This document shows, piece by piece, positions 13,194-21,944 of a stretch of DNA of 64,000 bases (positions are counted from its first letter, which is position 1; the number at the start of each line of letters is the position of its first letter). A program made the position numbers and the translations under genes. The stretch is from Legionella sainthelensi (GTDB lineage Bacteria; Pseudomonadota; Gammaproteobacteria; Legionellales; Legionellaceae): the NCBI RefSeq assembly GCF_900637685.1, contig NZ_LR134388.1, forward strand, positions 1,127,501 through 1,191,500, read 5' to 3'. The notes under the pieces were generated by a model, which was not told the origin of the DNA, made no database searches, and worked only from the letters and a program-made list of their open reading frames with translations.

Positions 13194-13471
13194 ATGAAAT
13201 ACAAAAAGGGAGGATAAGAAATTGTTTCATATTTTGCTAAGAATGAAAATAGCTAAAGAGAGGGTAAATCATTGATGAAGAGCTTGATAGAGTCTAATTT
13301 ATTAATGCCATTACCAAATCACCCTCTTAGTATCATCGAGGCTGTAGGCCAAGCTACAGACCTGGCTAAGCCACGTACGCGTGCCAAAAGCCCCTCCTGG
13401 TTCGATTCATGAAATAGTGCACTAATTAAAATCACGCTTATTTACTATAGACTATTCGAATTAAATGCAAT
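13194..13471. other. Intergenic region with a GC-rich palindromic patch
   Basis: Divergent spacer between parB and the Fur-box gene. At 13338-13420 there is a GC-rich stretch with an inverted pair CTGTAG/CTACAG and a GGTTCGATTC that recalls a tRNA T-loop. It cannot be folded into a tRNA: there is no acceptor stem, anticodon arm or CCA. It may be a dispersed repeat. Nothing else is seen. Confidence 0.4.
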
Positions 13472-13490
13472 TGATAATCATTCTCATTGA
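13472..13490. promoter_or_regulatory. Probable Fur box
   Basis: TGATAATCATTCTCATTGA matches the Fur consensus (GATAATGATAATCATTATC) in its GATAAT and CATT half-sites. It lies about 65 bases before the start of the following small gene, a normal operator position. It predicts iron repression of that gene. Confidence 0.55.
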
Positions 13491-13554
13491 CTTTCGGCCT
13501 TTATAATGTAATGCTGTCTCAAAAATTGCATATTAAAATTGATAAAGGATTATT

Positions 13555-13916
13555 ATGTTTGATGAATTGAGCACGAGCTCGCAGCCATACGATATATCAT
13601 TAAGGTTCTGCGCCAAATGTTTAAAAAAATTTTGTCCCGATACAGAGCAAATAAACTCTGATACAGTAAAATTTTTTGTGCCTACTCTGGATGGATTATT
13701 TAGAAATCATTTTGCTTATATTGAGTTACCTAAAAAAATGGTTGATAAAATTTTCATATTGAAGAACATACTAGTGTTGACTTATCAGAAATTGCTAAGG
13801 TATTGCATGTTGAGTTAGGAGATTTGCCATCCTGTGAAAGAGAGAAGGAGATAAAGTCATTTTACTCATATTCATCAGAGATTAATTTTCATTTTGCTGA
13901 GCAGCTTAAAATTTAA
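13555..13916 (+). pseudogene. Small putative Fur-regulated protein of unknown function, frameshifted
   Basis: About 120 residues after adding one A to a four-A run near 13750. The N-terminal frame (MFDELSTSSQ ... KKMVDK) then continues as NFHIEEHTSVDLSEIAKVLHVEL to the stop at 13916. Without correction the frame drifts into unrelated residues and stops at 13818. The N-terminal part has a CAKCLKKFC cluster with three cysteines, which could bind a metal. The C-terminal SEIAKVLHVELGDLPSCE looks like a small helical segment. The upstream Fur box suggests a role in iron limitation. No family is recognised. Confidence 0.5.
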
Positions 13917-14012
13917 TTCGCTCTAACTGTGCTTATTTTAATCGAACAAGTATTCAAAATAAATGTTGATCATAATGTTGCATATTAGTAGATGTTTTAG
14001 TTCACAGGGGCG

Positions 14013-14796
14013 TCAAACTGGTGGAGTATATTGACAGTATATTCCATTGATGATCAATTTTTCATTTTTATCGAATTCAGATAGATATACCCAAAGTGGA
14101 TTGCATCCTATGAAATTACCATTTCCATCTCGCTGAATTTGATGAGCCCCTATTACGCCGGCAAAACCAGTCCAATAGATAGTATCATTTACTATTACTG
14201 GTTTGTCACTGTTAGAAAAAGCTGATGAATTTGATGGGGTGTGCGCTAGACCTTGTGTGTAATCAATTTTGCATAATTCTGCGATTTCTTTCACATTATC
14301 CTTGGTAATGCCCGAGTTTATATTGTGATGACTATTTTGTTTGTTTTGCCCCCAATTATTCCAATCAGCTAATTTTTTCGTTTTGGTAATCGACAAACTA
14401 TTATTCTTATCAGGTTGATAACACTGGTTTGGATCGGCGGTACCATCAGAATTTGCCTGGCATAGGATTGGCCCCTTATGTATTTCAGCGATTGGCAGCT
14501 TGCTCCCAATAATTTTAAATGTGACAGAACAACTATCTCCACTGGAATTTTTAGGTGCCAGACGACAAGTATTAGTCTGAACAATATCTGGTGTTGGATA
14601 CAAGGCTAAAACCTTTGGTTTTCTGGATTTGTTTTCTATTTTATAGGTGATTGTAGCTGTAATATTTTCAGGAATAGCCGGAATGTTTTTGCCAGACTCC
14701 ACGGTAAACGTCCACATGGGTTGACTTGCTTGCAAATAGGGAGAAACGCAGGCTAATCCAAGGAAAAAGACTATAGGTTTTATAACGTTTTATCAT
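14013..14796 (-). pseudogene. Secreted protein with start of a PQQ-like beta-propeller, broken
   Basis: The 240-residue open frame begins inside a mature protein. Extending upstream gives a signal peptide (KPIVFFLGLACVSPYLQA) whose ATG at 14796 is one base out of frame at an A run, so the start is broken. The first half is a beta-sandwich-like region with paired cysteines. The second half begins a beta-propeller of the PQQ/polyvinyl-alcohol-dehydrogenase type: ADWNNWGQNKQNSHHN, then KDNVKEIAELCKIDYTQG, then DKPVIVNDTIYWTGFAGVIGA. It stops after one or two blades, so most of the propeller is missing. It is probably a 3'-truncated relative of the secreted protein at 45583-47349. Confidence 0.5.
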
Positions 14797-14820
14797 AACA
14801 CTATCCTTATGCTGTATATG

Positions 14821-15270
14821 TTAGATCAAATAAAATACCATATAGAGGTGACTTAGGCCCAAGCCTGAGTTTAAGGTTTGGCCCTCTACTTGCTCCAATT
14901 CACTTTTACCCCAATCTGCAAATTCATAACGCACTCCGACTTGCCAATTCTGGTTTAAAGGCTTTTGCACCCCCCATCTACTGTATAATAGGTAAACGTC
15001 GTTTGGGTATATAATTTAAAATGCGGTGTAGGACGCGCTTTAAAAATAAGTGGTGTACTTTGATAAGAATAAGCATCATTAAAACCCTCGCCAATACGAT
15101 AACCTTGGTCGAATAAAACCTTTGTTTTAGCTGCTATATGCGTGTGTTGAACTTTGTAACCGTAAGTGAAGTTATCAAACTGAAGGTTTGCATCATCCCA
15201 TATCACACCCTTAAGCGTTGCATTACTGGTTGCCTGATTGTGACAGAATCTTTTGTATCTCTAAAAAGAC
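14821..15270 (-). pseudogene. Legionella-type outer-membrane beta-barrel porin, truncated and frameshifted
   Basis: The C-terminal third of an outer-membrane barrel. The open frame 15206-14955 reads NLQFDNFTYGYKVQHTHIAAKTK ... TPLIFKARPTPHFKLYTQTTFTYYTVDGG. Adding one G to the six-G run near 14975 continues it as VQKPLNQNWQVGVRYEFADWGKSELE ... LGLSHLYMVFYLI, ending in aromatic/aliphatic residues as barrels do. Upstream the reading frame survives only to about 15245 (NQATSNATLKGVIWDDA), and beyond it frames are mixed, so the first two thirds including the signal peptide are gone. It abuts the CPT-like gene. Confidence 0.6.
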
Positions 15271-15290
15271 CTCACCATCGAATAAGGAAC

Positions 15291-15908
15291 TCAGTCTCTA
15301 ATTCCCAAATATTTTTTTACTTGTATCACCGCCTGCTCTATGGTCACTGCACCAGTATCAATACTGAGGTCATCTTGTCCATATTGATGGACTAGGTCAT
15401 ATAAACCTCGGGCTCTTCCTAATACTCTATCACCTCTCGTTCGCTCTCTTTCCTCGACAATATTTAAAGGACAATGAACGCCAATACGCAATACATGATA
15501 AGGAGCAAAAGCGCGTTTACAATCGTCAAACATTTTTTGGTTATGATATACCTGGTCAAAAATAACTTTGTTTCCAGTAGCGACTAACTCTGCCACTACT
15601 AGAGGCATGGCATCTATAATGGATTGAAAAACGGGGCCAAAAACAGCTTCTATTTTCTTTGGTTGCCCATTTTTCTGCACCTCAATCATTCTCACTCCCT
15701 GTTCAAGATAGGCATTATGAGGACTTTGCTCAGGACTAGCAGCATCTTCCCAATAACGTTTAGGCGCTAGCATGATTAATGTGTCGAAAGAACAATGCAA
15801 ATAAGGTATGATAAAATCATCCTGCATAGCTTTAGCTAAAGTTGTTTTCCCTGCACTAGAAGTACCATTTAGAATAATAATTTCAGGCCATTGAGACATA
15901 TGAATCAT
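15291..15908 (-). CDS. Chloramphenicol-phosphotransferase-like P-loop kinase
   Basis: 205 residues. The P-loop is NGTSSAGKTTLAKAM at about residues 14-28. The rest matches the CPT fold: HCSFDTLIMLAP after beta-2 and a central VIFDQVYHNQKMFDDCKRA. A basic lid with repeated arginines (EERERTRGDRVLGRARGLY) is typical of small-molecule kinases. The family includes chloramphenicol 3-O-phosphotransferase, but most members phosphorylate unknown small molecules, so resistance should not be assumed. It has normal length and is unbroken, with the ATG at 15908 or 15899. Confidence 0.82.
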   Translation of the reverse strand: MIHMSQWPEIIILNGTSSAGKTTLAKAMQDDFIIPYLHCSFDTLIMLAPKRYWEDAASPEQSPHNAYLEQGVRMIEVQKNGQPKKIEAVFGPVFQSIIDAMPLVVAELVATGNKVIFDQVYHNQKMFDDCKRAFAPYHVLRIGVHCPLNIVEERERTRGDRVLGRARGLYDLVHQYGQDDLSIDTGAVTIEQAVIQVKKYLGIRD

Positions 15909-16090
15909 TCCATTACCAACTCGATTATAAAATCTTACCCTACTTAGTATTTAATTCACATCAGCCAGCTAAGATTATTTGAATTTAAACAGAAAGGTTG
16001 GGTTATTTGACCCAACAGCAGGGTGGGATGGTTCATTAGAACCTAATATTACAATATAATATAAGCATGTTACGAGCTTCGAGAGTAGGT

Positions 16091-17074
16091 ATGCCTTATA
16101 ACAAAGTATTTCCACTAATGGGGGTTGGTACCTTTATTGGTGTGGAAGCAGATCACATTGAAAATGTATCAGAGCGAATGGCTGCTGTTAAAAATACGGT
16201 GCTTAAAGCTTTGGAGCTAGGCTATAGACATATCGACCTTGCATTAAGCTACGGCAATTTATCTGCAATTGGTGTGGCATTACAGCAAGCGATGAAACCT
16301 AAATTGGAGGGTGGCTTGGGCATCTCTCGCGATGAATTATGGCTTACCATGAAATCAGATCAGTATAAGCCTGAAAATATCCAAGTGTATCTAGACACCT
16401 TAGGTGTAGAGTACATTGATACTTTTATGCTTCATCATCCTTACACAAATCATATTTTCGGTAGTGAAGAGCAACTGACGAATACATGGGGGGCAGTAAC
16501 ATCTCTTTTAGGTGATAAAGTTAAAACGGTAGGGGTGTCTAATTGCTATCCAGGCCATCTCTCACGACTAGTAGCTGTATGTGACAAGCATCACTTGCCT
16601 AAGCCATTCAGCAACGAAGTTGAATCAAATTTATTATGTCCTAATGATGCAACCATTAAATTTTGTCGAGACAGTGGGATACAAGTTATTGCTTATTCAC
16701 CGCTGGGCTACAATATGTCTTCTATGATACTCGAGTCTGAAATATTAGTAACAATCGCTGATAGTATGGATGCGACACCTACTCAGGTTGCATTGGCATG
16801 GCATATGGCGCGAGGTGTGGCTGTGATTCCTAAATCAACTCATGCGGCAAGACTTCAAGAAAATTTGGCGGCATTGACCTATGTTGGGGATATAGACGGA
16901 AACAAACAGGGACAATTGTCTACAATAGCTATTGACGGTATGGATGCTGTGACTGAAACGGCAGCAGCAGCTAAAGCGCATGCTGAATCATTAGTTTGGG
17001 TTGTGGTCGAATCTGAATTTGATTCAGAAGTAGACGATGAAAAGGCTAAGACTTCATGCTTTAAATGCGGTTAA
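16091..17074 (+). CDS. Aldo/keto reductase family oxidoreductase
   Basis: An NAD(P)H-dependent carbonyl reductase barrel of about 327 residues. The AKR catalytic tetrad is visible: Asp in GYRHIDLALSYGN, Tyr in the same motif, Lys in LWLTMKSD, and His in DTFMLHHPY. The cofactor-binding VIPKSTHAARLQENL lies near residue 260. The start is set at 16091 because GAGAGTAGG lies just before it; an in-frame ATG at 16067 has no ribosome-binding site. The C terminus is unusual: after the barrel there is an acidic tail ending in CFKCG, a short cysteine motif not typical of the family. The substrate cannot be inferred. Confidence 0.88.
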   Translation: MPYNKVFPLMGVGTFIGVEADHIENVSERMAAVKNTVLKALELGYRHIDLALSYGNLSAIGVALQQAMKPKLEGGLGISRDELWLTMKSDQYKPENIQVYLDTLGVEYIDTFMLHHPYTNHIFGSEEQLTNTWGAVTSLLGDKVKTVGVSNCYPGHLSRLVAVCDKHHLPKPFSNEVESNLLCPNDATIKFCRDSGIQVIAYSPLGYNMSSMILESEILVTIADSMDATPTQVALAWHMARGVAVIPKSTHAARLQENLAALTYVGDIDGNKQGQLSTIAIDGMDAVTETAAAAKAHAESLVWVVVESEFDSEVDDEKAKTSCFKCG

Positions 17075-17141
17075 AAGTTTTTCGCTGAGAATCATTGATA
17101 CTCATTAGGCTGCACGCCAGTTACCAAACTTACAATAACAT

Positions 17142-17916
17142 TTGAATTATTTGAGTTTCTACAAAACGCTCGTAATCGGTAATGAGTTAAGTAAAATTCT
17201 TAGTCAGGAAAATTTTGAGCCAAACAATTTAAAAAGTTGTTTAAGTGACCAGTCTGGTCGTCAAATTGTTACAGGTCTAGTTGTTAATAAAAAATTAAAT
17301 GTTCCTAAAGAATATCTAAAAGAAATTCGAGCCATGCTTTACTCATGGGAGAAATTTGGTTTAGAACAAGCAAGCGATTATTGGTTAGAAAAATTTAATA
17401 AAAAAATAGAGCTAGTTATAATTGTCGAAAATTTAGTTTAGTTCTTAGGGGTAAAATAAATTATTTAGAAACAAACTCCACATACTTAAAATTAGGCTCT
17501 AGACTTGCCAGCTTGGATTCTGCATTTAGGATAGATATTAAATCCCTACATTCCGCTATTGCTGATGAAATCAGAGTATTGTGTGAAGGTGAGACAGATA
17601 GAATCCATTTAGAAGTAGCTATAAATCATTTCCATGCTAAAGGTACATTTCTCAATTTGAAACTTGTATTTCCCAGCCAAGAATATGGTGGTGATAAGGC
17701 ATTGCAAAATAAATGCTTAGGACTATCTTCTTCTTCCCAAACTCACTTGACCATTTGTCTTTTTGATAGGGACAATAAACAAATTATTCATGAAATGGCT
17801 GGTTCGACGTCTAATTACAAAGATCACGGTAATAATGTTTTTTCATTGGTAATTCCCCCGTTTCTTCTCGAAAAGATGATTTTATTTGTATTGAACTGGA
17901 GGTTGAGAATGAGTAA
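17142..17916 (+). pseudogene. Retron-type reverse transcriptase C terminus fused to a TOPRIM domain (5'-truncated)
   Basis: The first frame (17142-17441) carries the retron RT hallmark GRQIVTGLVVNKKLNVP followed by EYLKEIRAMLYSWEKFGL, which is the thumb region. Adding one A to a seven-A run near 17399 continues into LVLRGKINYL and YLKLGSRLASLDS, the usual end of retron RTs. The same frame then runs into a TOPRIM-like domain: IRVLCEGETDRIHLEVA (catalytic Glu) and LTICLFDRDN (Asp-x-Asp), ending near ELEVENE with its stop at 17914-17916 if one more A is restored near 17874. The palm and the YADD motif are absent, because sequence starts about 20 residues past that site. This is a dead remnant of an RT-TOPRIM gene. 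No msr/msd RNA was found upstream, where the aldo/keto reductase ends. Confidence 0.72.
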
Positions 17917-18201
17917 AATTATTGATGCTATGCTGGAAACAGCTAAAGATCTTAGGTTAGATGCAATTACTATTAAAGAAATAGAAATGCTTAACTTAAG
18001 TGAGGTTAAAGAACTTGAGGCACAAGAAATAAAAAAATGCGAATTAAAGAAAAAGTTAGCCAAGCTGTAATGGCTAAAATATTGAATGTTACTCCATCTA
18101 CATATCAAAAGTGGGAAAGGGGAGAGGTGCACCCCAAAGGAGCCAATCTTAAACTACAGCGTTTAGCTCATGCTCATGGAATTCAATATATTTTATCTTA
18201 G
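17909..18201 (+). pseudogene. NadS-like (HigA-type) HTH antitoxin, frameshifted
   Basis: 97 residues when one A is added to the seven-A run at 18031-18037. The N terminus is MSKIIDAMLETAKDLRLD; the HTH part is VSQAVMAKILNVTPSTYQKWERGEVHPKGANLKLQRL, the NadS/HigA family pattern that represses its own operon. GGAGG lies about ten bases before the ATG at 17909. Its start overlaps the corrected stop of the RT-TOPRIM remnant (ATGAGTAA). The HigB/RelE-type toxin usually encoded just before a NadS gene is missing, so this is an orphan. Its stop codon abuts the left end of the IS5-type element, whose first G completes the TAG. Confidence 0.65.
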
Positions 18202-18276
18202 AGCCTATCCGAAAAATACCATTCTATCCCATGAGCCCTATACTGAGATAATGGATTCCCCATAAGAATAGCAGAA

Positions 18277-19057
18277 ATGGAACGGAAATCTTATCGCAGT
18301 AATTTAACGGACAAACAATTGCAACTTATTGAACCCCATTTACCCCAGAGAAACAACGAGGAAGACCAAGAACAACAAATCTACGCGAAGTAGTTAACGC
18401 ACTACTGTATCAGTTACGAACGGGCTGCGAGTGGGATATGATGCCCGAAGGGGTTCCTCCTAAGTCAACGGTAAACGGATACTTTAATGCATGGAAACGA
18501 GATGGCATTTTGGATGAAATAAACAGGGTTTTTCGCGAAAACATCCTCATCAAAGAAGGGCGTAACCGCATGCCAAGTGCATCAATTATAGATAGTCAAA
18601 CCAGTAAACCAGCTTCTGTTTCTGAATCTACAGGCTACGATGGAGCTAAGAAAACCAAAGGACGAAAGCGCCATATTGCCGTTGATGTGCTTGGTTTATT
18701 ACTCGCCGTTGTTGTACACTCAGTGGCAATTGATGAACGCAGTGGCGCAAAACTACTGATGCAGCATTTGAAGCAATGGTTTCCAATTCTATTAAAGGTT
18801 TGGGCTGTCGGCGGCTACACTGGCAACACACTACAGAACTGGTTTTTATCGGTATGTCAGTGCATTTTGGAAATTGTTAAACGACCACGTAAAAATTTCA
18901 AATTGTGAAATGGAGATGGATTGTTGAGCGCTCTTTTGGGTGGTTAAACTGGCAAAAACGACTGAGCAAAGATTACGAGTATTATGAAGAGAGCGCTGAA
19001 GCATGGATTAAACTTGCCTTTATCAATGTGATGATTCATCGACTTCAGCCCGGATAG
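18277..19057 (+). pseudogene. IS5-family DDE transposase, two frameshifts
   Basis: Starts MERKSYRSNLTDKQLQLIEPHLP. Adding one C to the four-C run near 18345 continues into the next frame as PEKQRGRPRTTNLREVVNALLYQL, which carries on as GVPPKSTVNGYFNAW and SIIDSQTSKPA. The catalytic Asp lies in IIDSQT, and GRKRHIAVDVLG follows. A second break near 18900 (one A lost) separates the C-terminal IVKWRWIVERSFGWLNWQKRLSKDYE, which holds the catalytic Glu region, ending at 19057 (HRLQPG). All IS5 parts are there, but no single frame is active as written. Confidence 0.8.
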
Positions 19058-19190
19058 ATATTTATAAATAAAGAGATATTAGTGGAGAAAATTCAGCTTC
19101 CAATGGATAGGTATGTCGCGCTACGGAATGTGTCTTCATTTTTTCTTGAAATATTATGAAATTGGTAATTTTAAATATTGATCAGATGAT

Positions 19191-19256
19191 CTAAGTGGCT
19201 AAATATAATCCAATCCCGACCTGGATTGGGCTATGCCACCGCTTTTTCGGATAGCC
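19191..19256 (-). repeat. 66-bp repeat, copy A (inverted to copy B at 22141)
   Basis: Read on the minus strand from 19256 it begins GGCTATCCGAAAAAGCGG, continues CATAGCCCAATCC and ends near AGCCACTTAG. Copy B at 22141-22207 has the same blocks in the same order but the opposite orientation in the genome. The two copies bracket the ankyrin/glycosyltransferase gene. Confidence 0.7.
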
Positions 19257-19258
19257 TT

Positions 19259-19360
19259 ATATCTACACCTCAAACATTATTTGGCGGCTCAAATCCTGAT
19301 TCTCAAGGCGCTGGAAGCAAAACAGTTCAAGAATCAAGTTTCCAATTTGAGTTTAACTAA
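19259..19360 (+). pseudogene. C-terminal fragment of an unknown protein
   Basis: In frame just after the repeat: STPQTLFGGSNPDSQGAG, then KTVQESSFQFEFN and a stop. The composition looks like a protein tail cut off from its body by the adjacent IS end. The parent is not recognised. Confidence 0.3.
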
Positions 19361-19563
19361 AATTTTTTGAAGCATATTCAGTTCATTGCCAGTTTGGGCT
19401 GGATATGCGGTAAAACCCAACATAGTAATAGTTCTACCTTCAGCAGGACACAATTCATTTCACGACTATCAAATTATTTAATATGACATATAAGAATAAT
19501 TGTTTGTACTTATTTAGTGTTTGCTGGTTAAATATTGACCGATTTACAGCTTGGAAAAGACAA

Positions 19564-21860
19564 ATGAAACGAAATAAAGAGCAACAAAACCAACATCCTC
19601 AGACACGCGCGATCCCCGCCCTTGTCTGGTCCGAAATTTTCACTGATGGATATTTTCCTGACTATCTCATATCCTGGATGAGTATGCCTTATGAAGATTT
19701 AAGTAAGCAATTTACTCCTGTTGTCGATGAAGAGAAAGATAAAGCATGGCTCGCATTAGCATTTAGTCAATCTGAATTTGAGTCTGGTAAGCTGTTGGAT
19801 ATAGGTACAAATTTAGGACTTAGTATCTCAAAAATGATCGATTTAGCAGTAGTGCTTGGAGATTCCCAAAAGCATTTGGAGTTACTCCAAATGCTTTATA
19901 AGAAAGAACCGTATTCATTCGAAAACTTTAAAAACTATTCCTTAAGACTTCAAAGAGCGTCTAAATTTGGACATCTTAATCTTTTAAAGTATCAAATAGA
20001 GCTTATCGAATCTTTTAGCGGATCTCAAACAATGGATGACTTAATTGCAACCGACAATTTTGGTGTTTTTTTAGAGGCAGCTAGACATAATCAACTTGTG
20101 ATTATGAAGTATCTTGTTGAAAAGAGGCCTGAAAAAGTCCAGGAAATGATTGCATCAGATAGTTATAATGTTTATGCAGCAGCAATGCTAAACGGCCATA
20201 TTGATATTGTTAAATATTTAACAGAAAAAGTAGCTGATAATCTGAATGAGATGATAGCATCAGATAATTTTTTTGCCCTTCGATGGGCAGTAAGAAGCAA
20301 TTATTGTGAAATAGTACAGTATTTATTAAGTCATCCTCTGGCATTTGCTTTTACTGAGTCTCATGCTCGATCACAGAATTGCGTCAAATCATTTGTCACA
20401 CAAAAGCTTAGTGATCTTCGAGAGAAACAAATAGAGTCAAACGATTTTATTAAGTCTATTAATAGTGGCTCTTTTGAAGCAAAGCTTCTATTTTATATTG
20501 TAAGAAACCTAATTCGTAGAAATGAAGCATGCTTAATTGATGATTTACATTTTTTATTAAATATTCCAGCAATCAAGGCTTTAGCTCATTCAGAGGTAAC
20601 ACCTGATGAGCCTAATGAATTGTTGCGTTTGGCTTTATCTATAGATAATCGAAAAGCAGTAACTGCGTTGCTTAATATACCGTTAGTAAGAACAAACGCA
20701 GAAAAAAATCGTTACTATGGTTTTGAAATACCAACACTTATGAATCATTTAAAAATCTGGTTTCCCAAAAAAGGAACGCATCCTTTAGGAGGAGCTTTAA
20801 ATGAAATACGACTTATTAGTCAAAATAATCTTTATAAGGCGCGAGGGGAAAAACTTACTTTATTAACGGATTTTAATAGTAATCAAAACAAATATATTGA
20901 TTATGTAACCTCTTTTTGTAACAAACATGATATTCATTTAGTTACTCCACGTGATATAGAACACGAGTTAGTCAATCATGATTGGGCGGATCAGTCGATA
21001 CAGCTCAAACTATTTGAGATTGCAATGTTAGAATTATCCCATCCTGCTGGTCATCCGGTTATTGCTTCAGATATTTTTAGATTGCTATCACCTGTTCTGA
21101 AATTAGGTGCTTATTCAGATATCGATATAAGACTGGACTACAGCTATAATAAAAAAACCTCTTCTCCAATAAAGTGTCCAGAATTACTTATAAATTGTGA
21201 TTTTGAGATAGGTACAAAAATGATAGAACTCAAATCATTGTGTAATAATTTTATTTATGCCCAAAATTCAGAGCATGATTTTCTCAGAGTTTATCGTAAA
21301 AATATTGCATCAGCTTACACAAATATTGATTTTATTTCAAAGCTAAGTATGAATAAAAACGTCACTATATTTGAAAAAAAGCTAATAGTAGATGATGTAG
21401 CTATAGGAAAGTACAGTGAGTTTGCTAAAAAATATTTTTCAGAAAATCCATCGAATGAAGCAAACAATTTTTTGAGTTTTCGTCAACAACTAAAAGATGC
21501 TTTGCCTCAATATTACGAGTTATTTTTTATTTTTACGTAATGACTTGTTCAGGGCCTTATTCTCTGTCGGATTCTTTCCAAAATTATGCGGATTCTTATC
21601 CAAATTCTATTGTAACGTTATTGGAGAACATTTCTCTTGGCCACTCAAATATTCCAGTTCATTTAATTGATGAAAGTGTACAGAATGCCTCTGATCTTTC
21701 TTGGACTGAAGTAGGAAGTAATAGGCTTACCGACAAAAATGATAAGATTGAGAAAAGTGCTTATGCTATTCAACGATTCTGGCGCAAGTATAAACAAGAG
21801 TCTGAATTAGTGAGTCACTCTCAAGCTAAACTGGGCGAACCTTTGTTCCATCAATTGTAG
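19564..21860 (+). CDS. Ankyrin-repeat plus DXD glycosyltransferase, effector-type (one frameshift)
   Basis: About 765 residues if joined. Residues from about 100 to 270 contain ankyrin-like repeats (GHLNLLKYQIEL, NQLVIMKYLVEK, GHIDIVKYLTEK, NYCEIVQYLLSH). The second half has a TcdA/B-type glycosyltransferase signature: HPVIASDIFRLLSPVL, then GAYSDIDIRLD, whose Asp-Ile-Asp (21118-21126) would hold the metal and nucleotide sugar. The frame ends at 21540, but adding one T to a six-T run near 21527 continues it to 21860 with MTCSGPYSLSDSF, the sort of (T)GP element that follows DXD in this family. The C terminus has an IQ-like helix, AIQRFWRKYKQE (21765-21800). The start is set at the Met preceded by GGAAAAG; an ATG at 19483 is also in frame. 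The likely role is sugar transfer to a host target after Dot/Icm secretion, which is an inference. Confidence 0.7.
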
Positions 21861-21944
21861 TAATTTCTATGATGAATTAAAATGGTTAATTTTAGGCGGA
21901 TTAGCCTCAAGACTACTCAAAATGTTTCGGTGATCTGTAATAGA

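Larger units (their letters stand above)
18201..19256 (+). mobile_element. IS5-type insertion sequence with decayed transposase
   Basis: Left end GAGCCTATCCGAAAAAT at 18201 and right end whose inverted copy begins GGCTATCCGAAAAAG at 19256 share about 14 matching bases. About 200 bases separate the transposase stop from the right end, more than usual, and the last 66 bases recur at 22141-22207. The right boundary may therefore belong to a second, MITE-like element nested beside the IS. Confidence 0.6.

Noticed and set aside
13338..13415. Possible tRNA because of GGTTCGATTC and nearby GC-rich stems
   Set aside because: No acceptor stem, anticodon arm or CCA end can be formed.
15291..15908. Chloramphenicol resistance gene
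   Set aside because: Only the fold and P-loop support it; most CPT-like proteins have other substrates.
17077..17110. Second Fur box (GAGAATCATTGATACTCATT)
   Set aside because: Poor match in one half and no gene start at a sensible distance.
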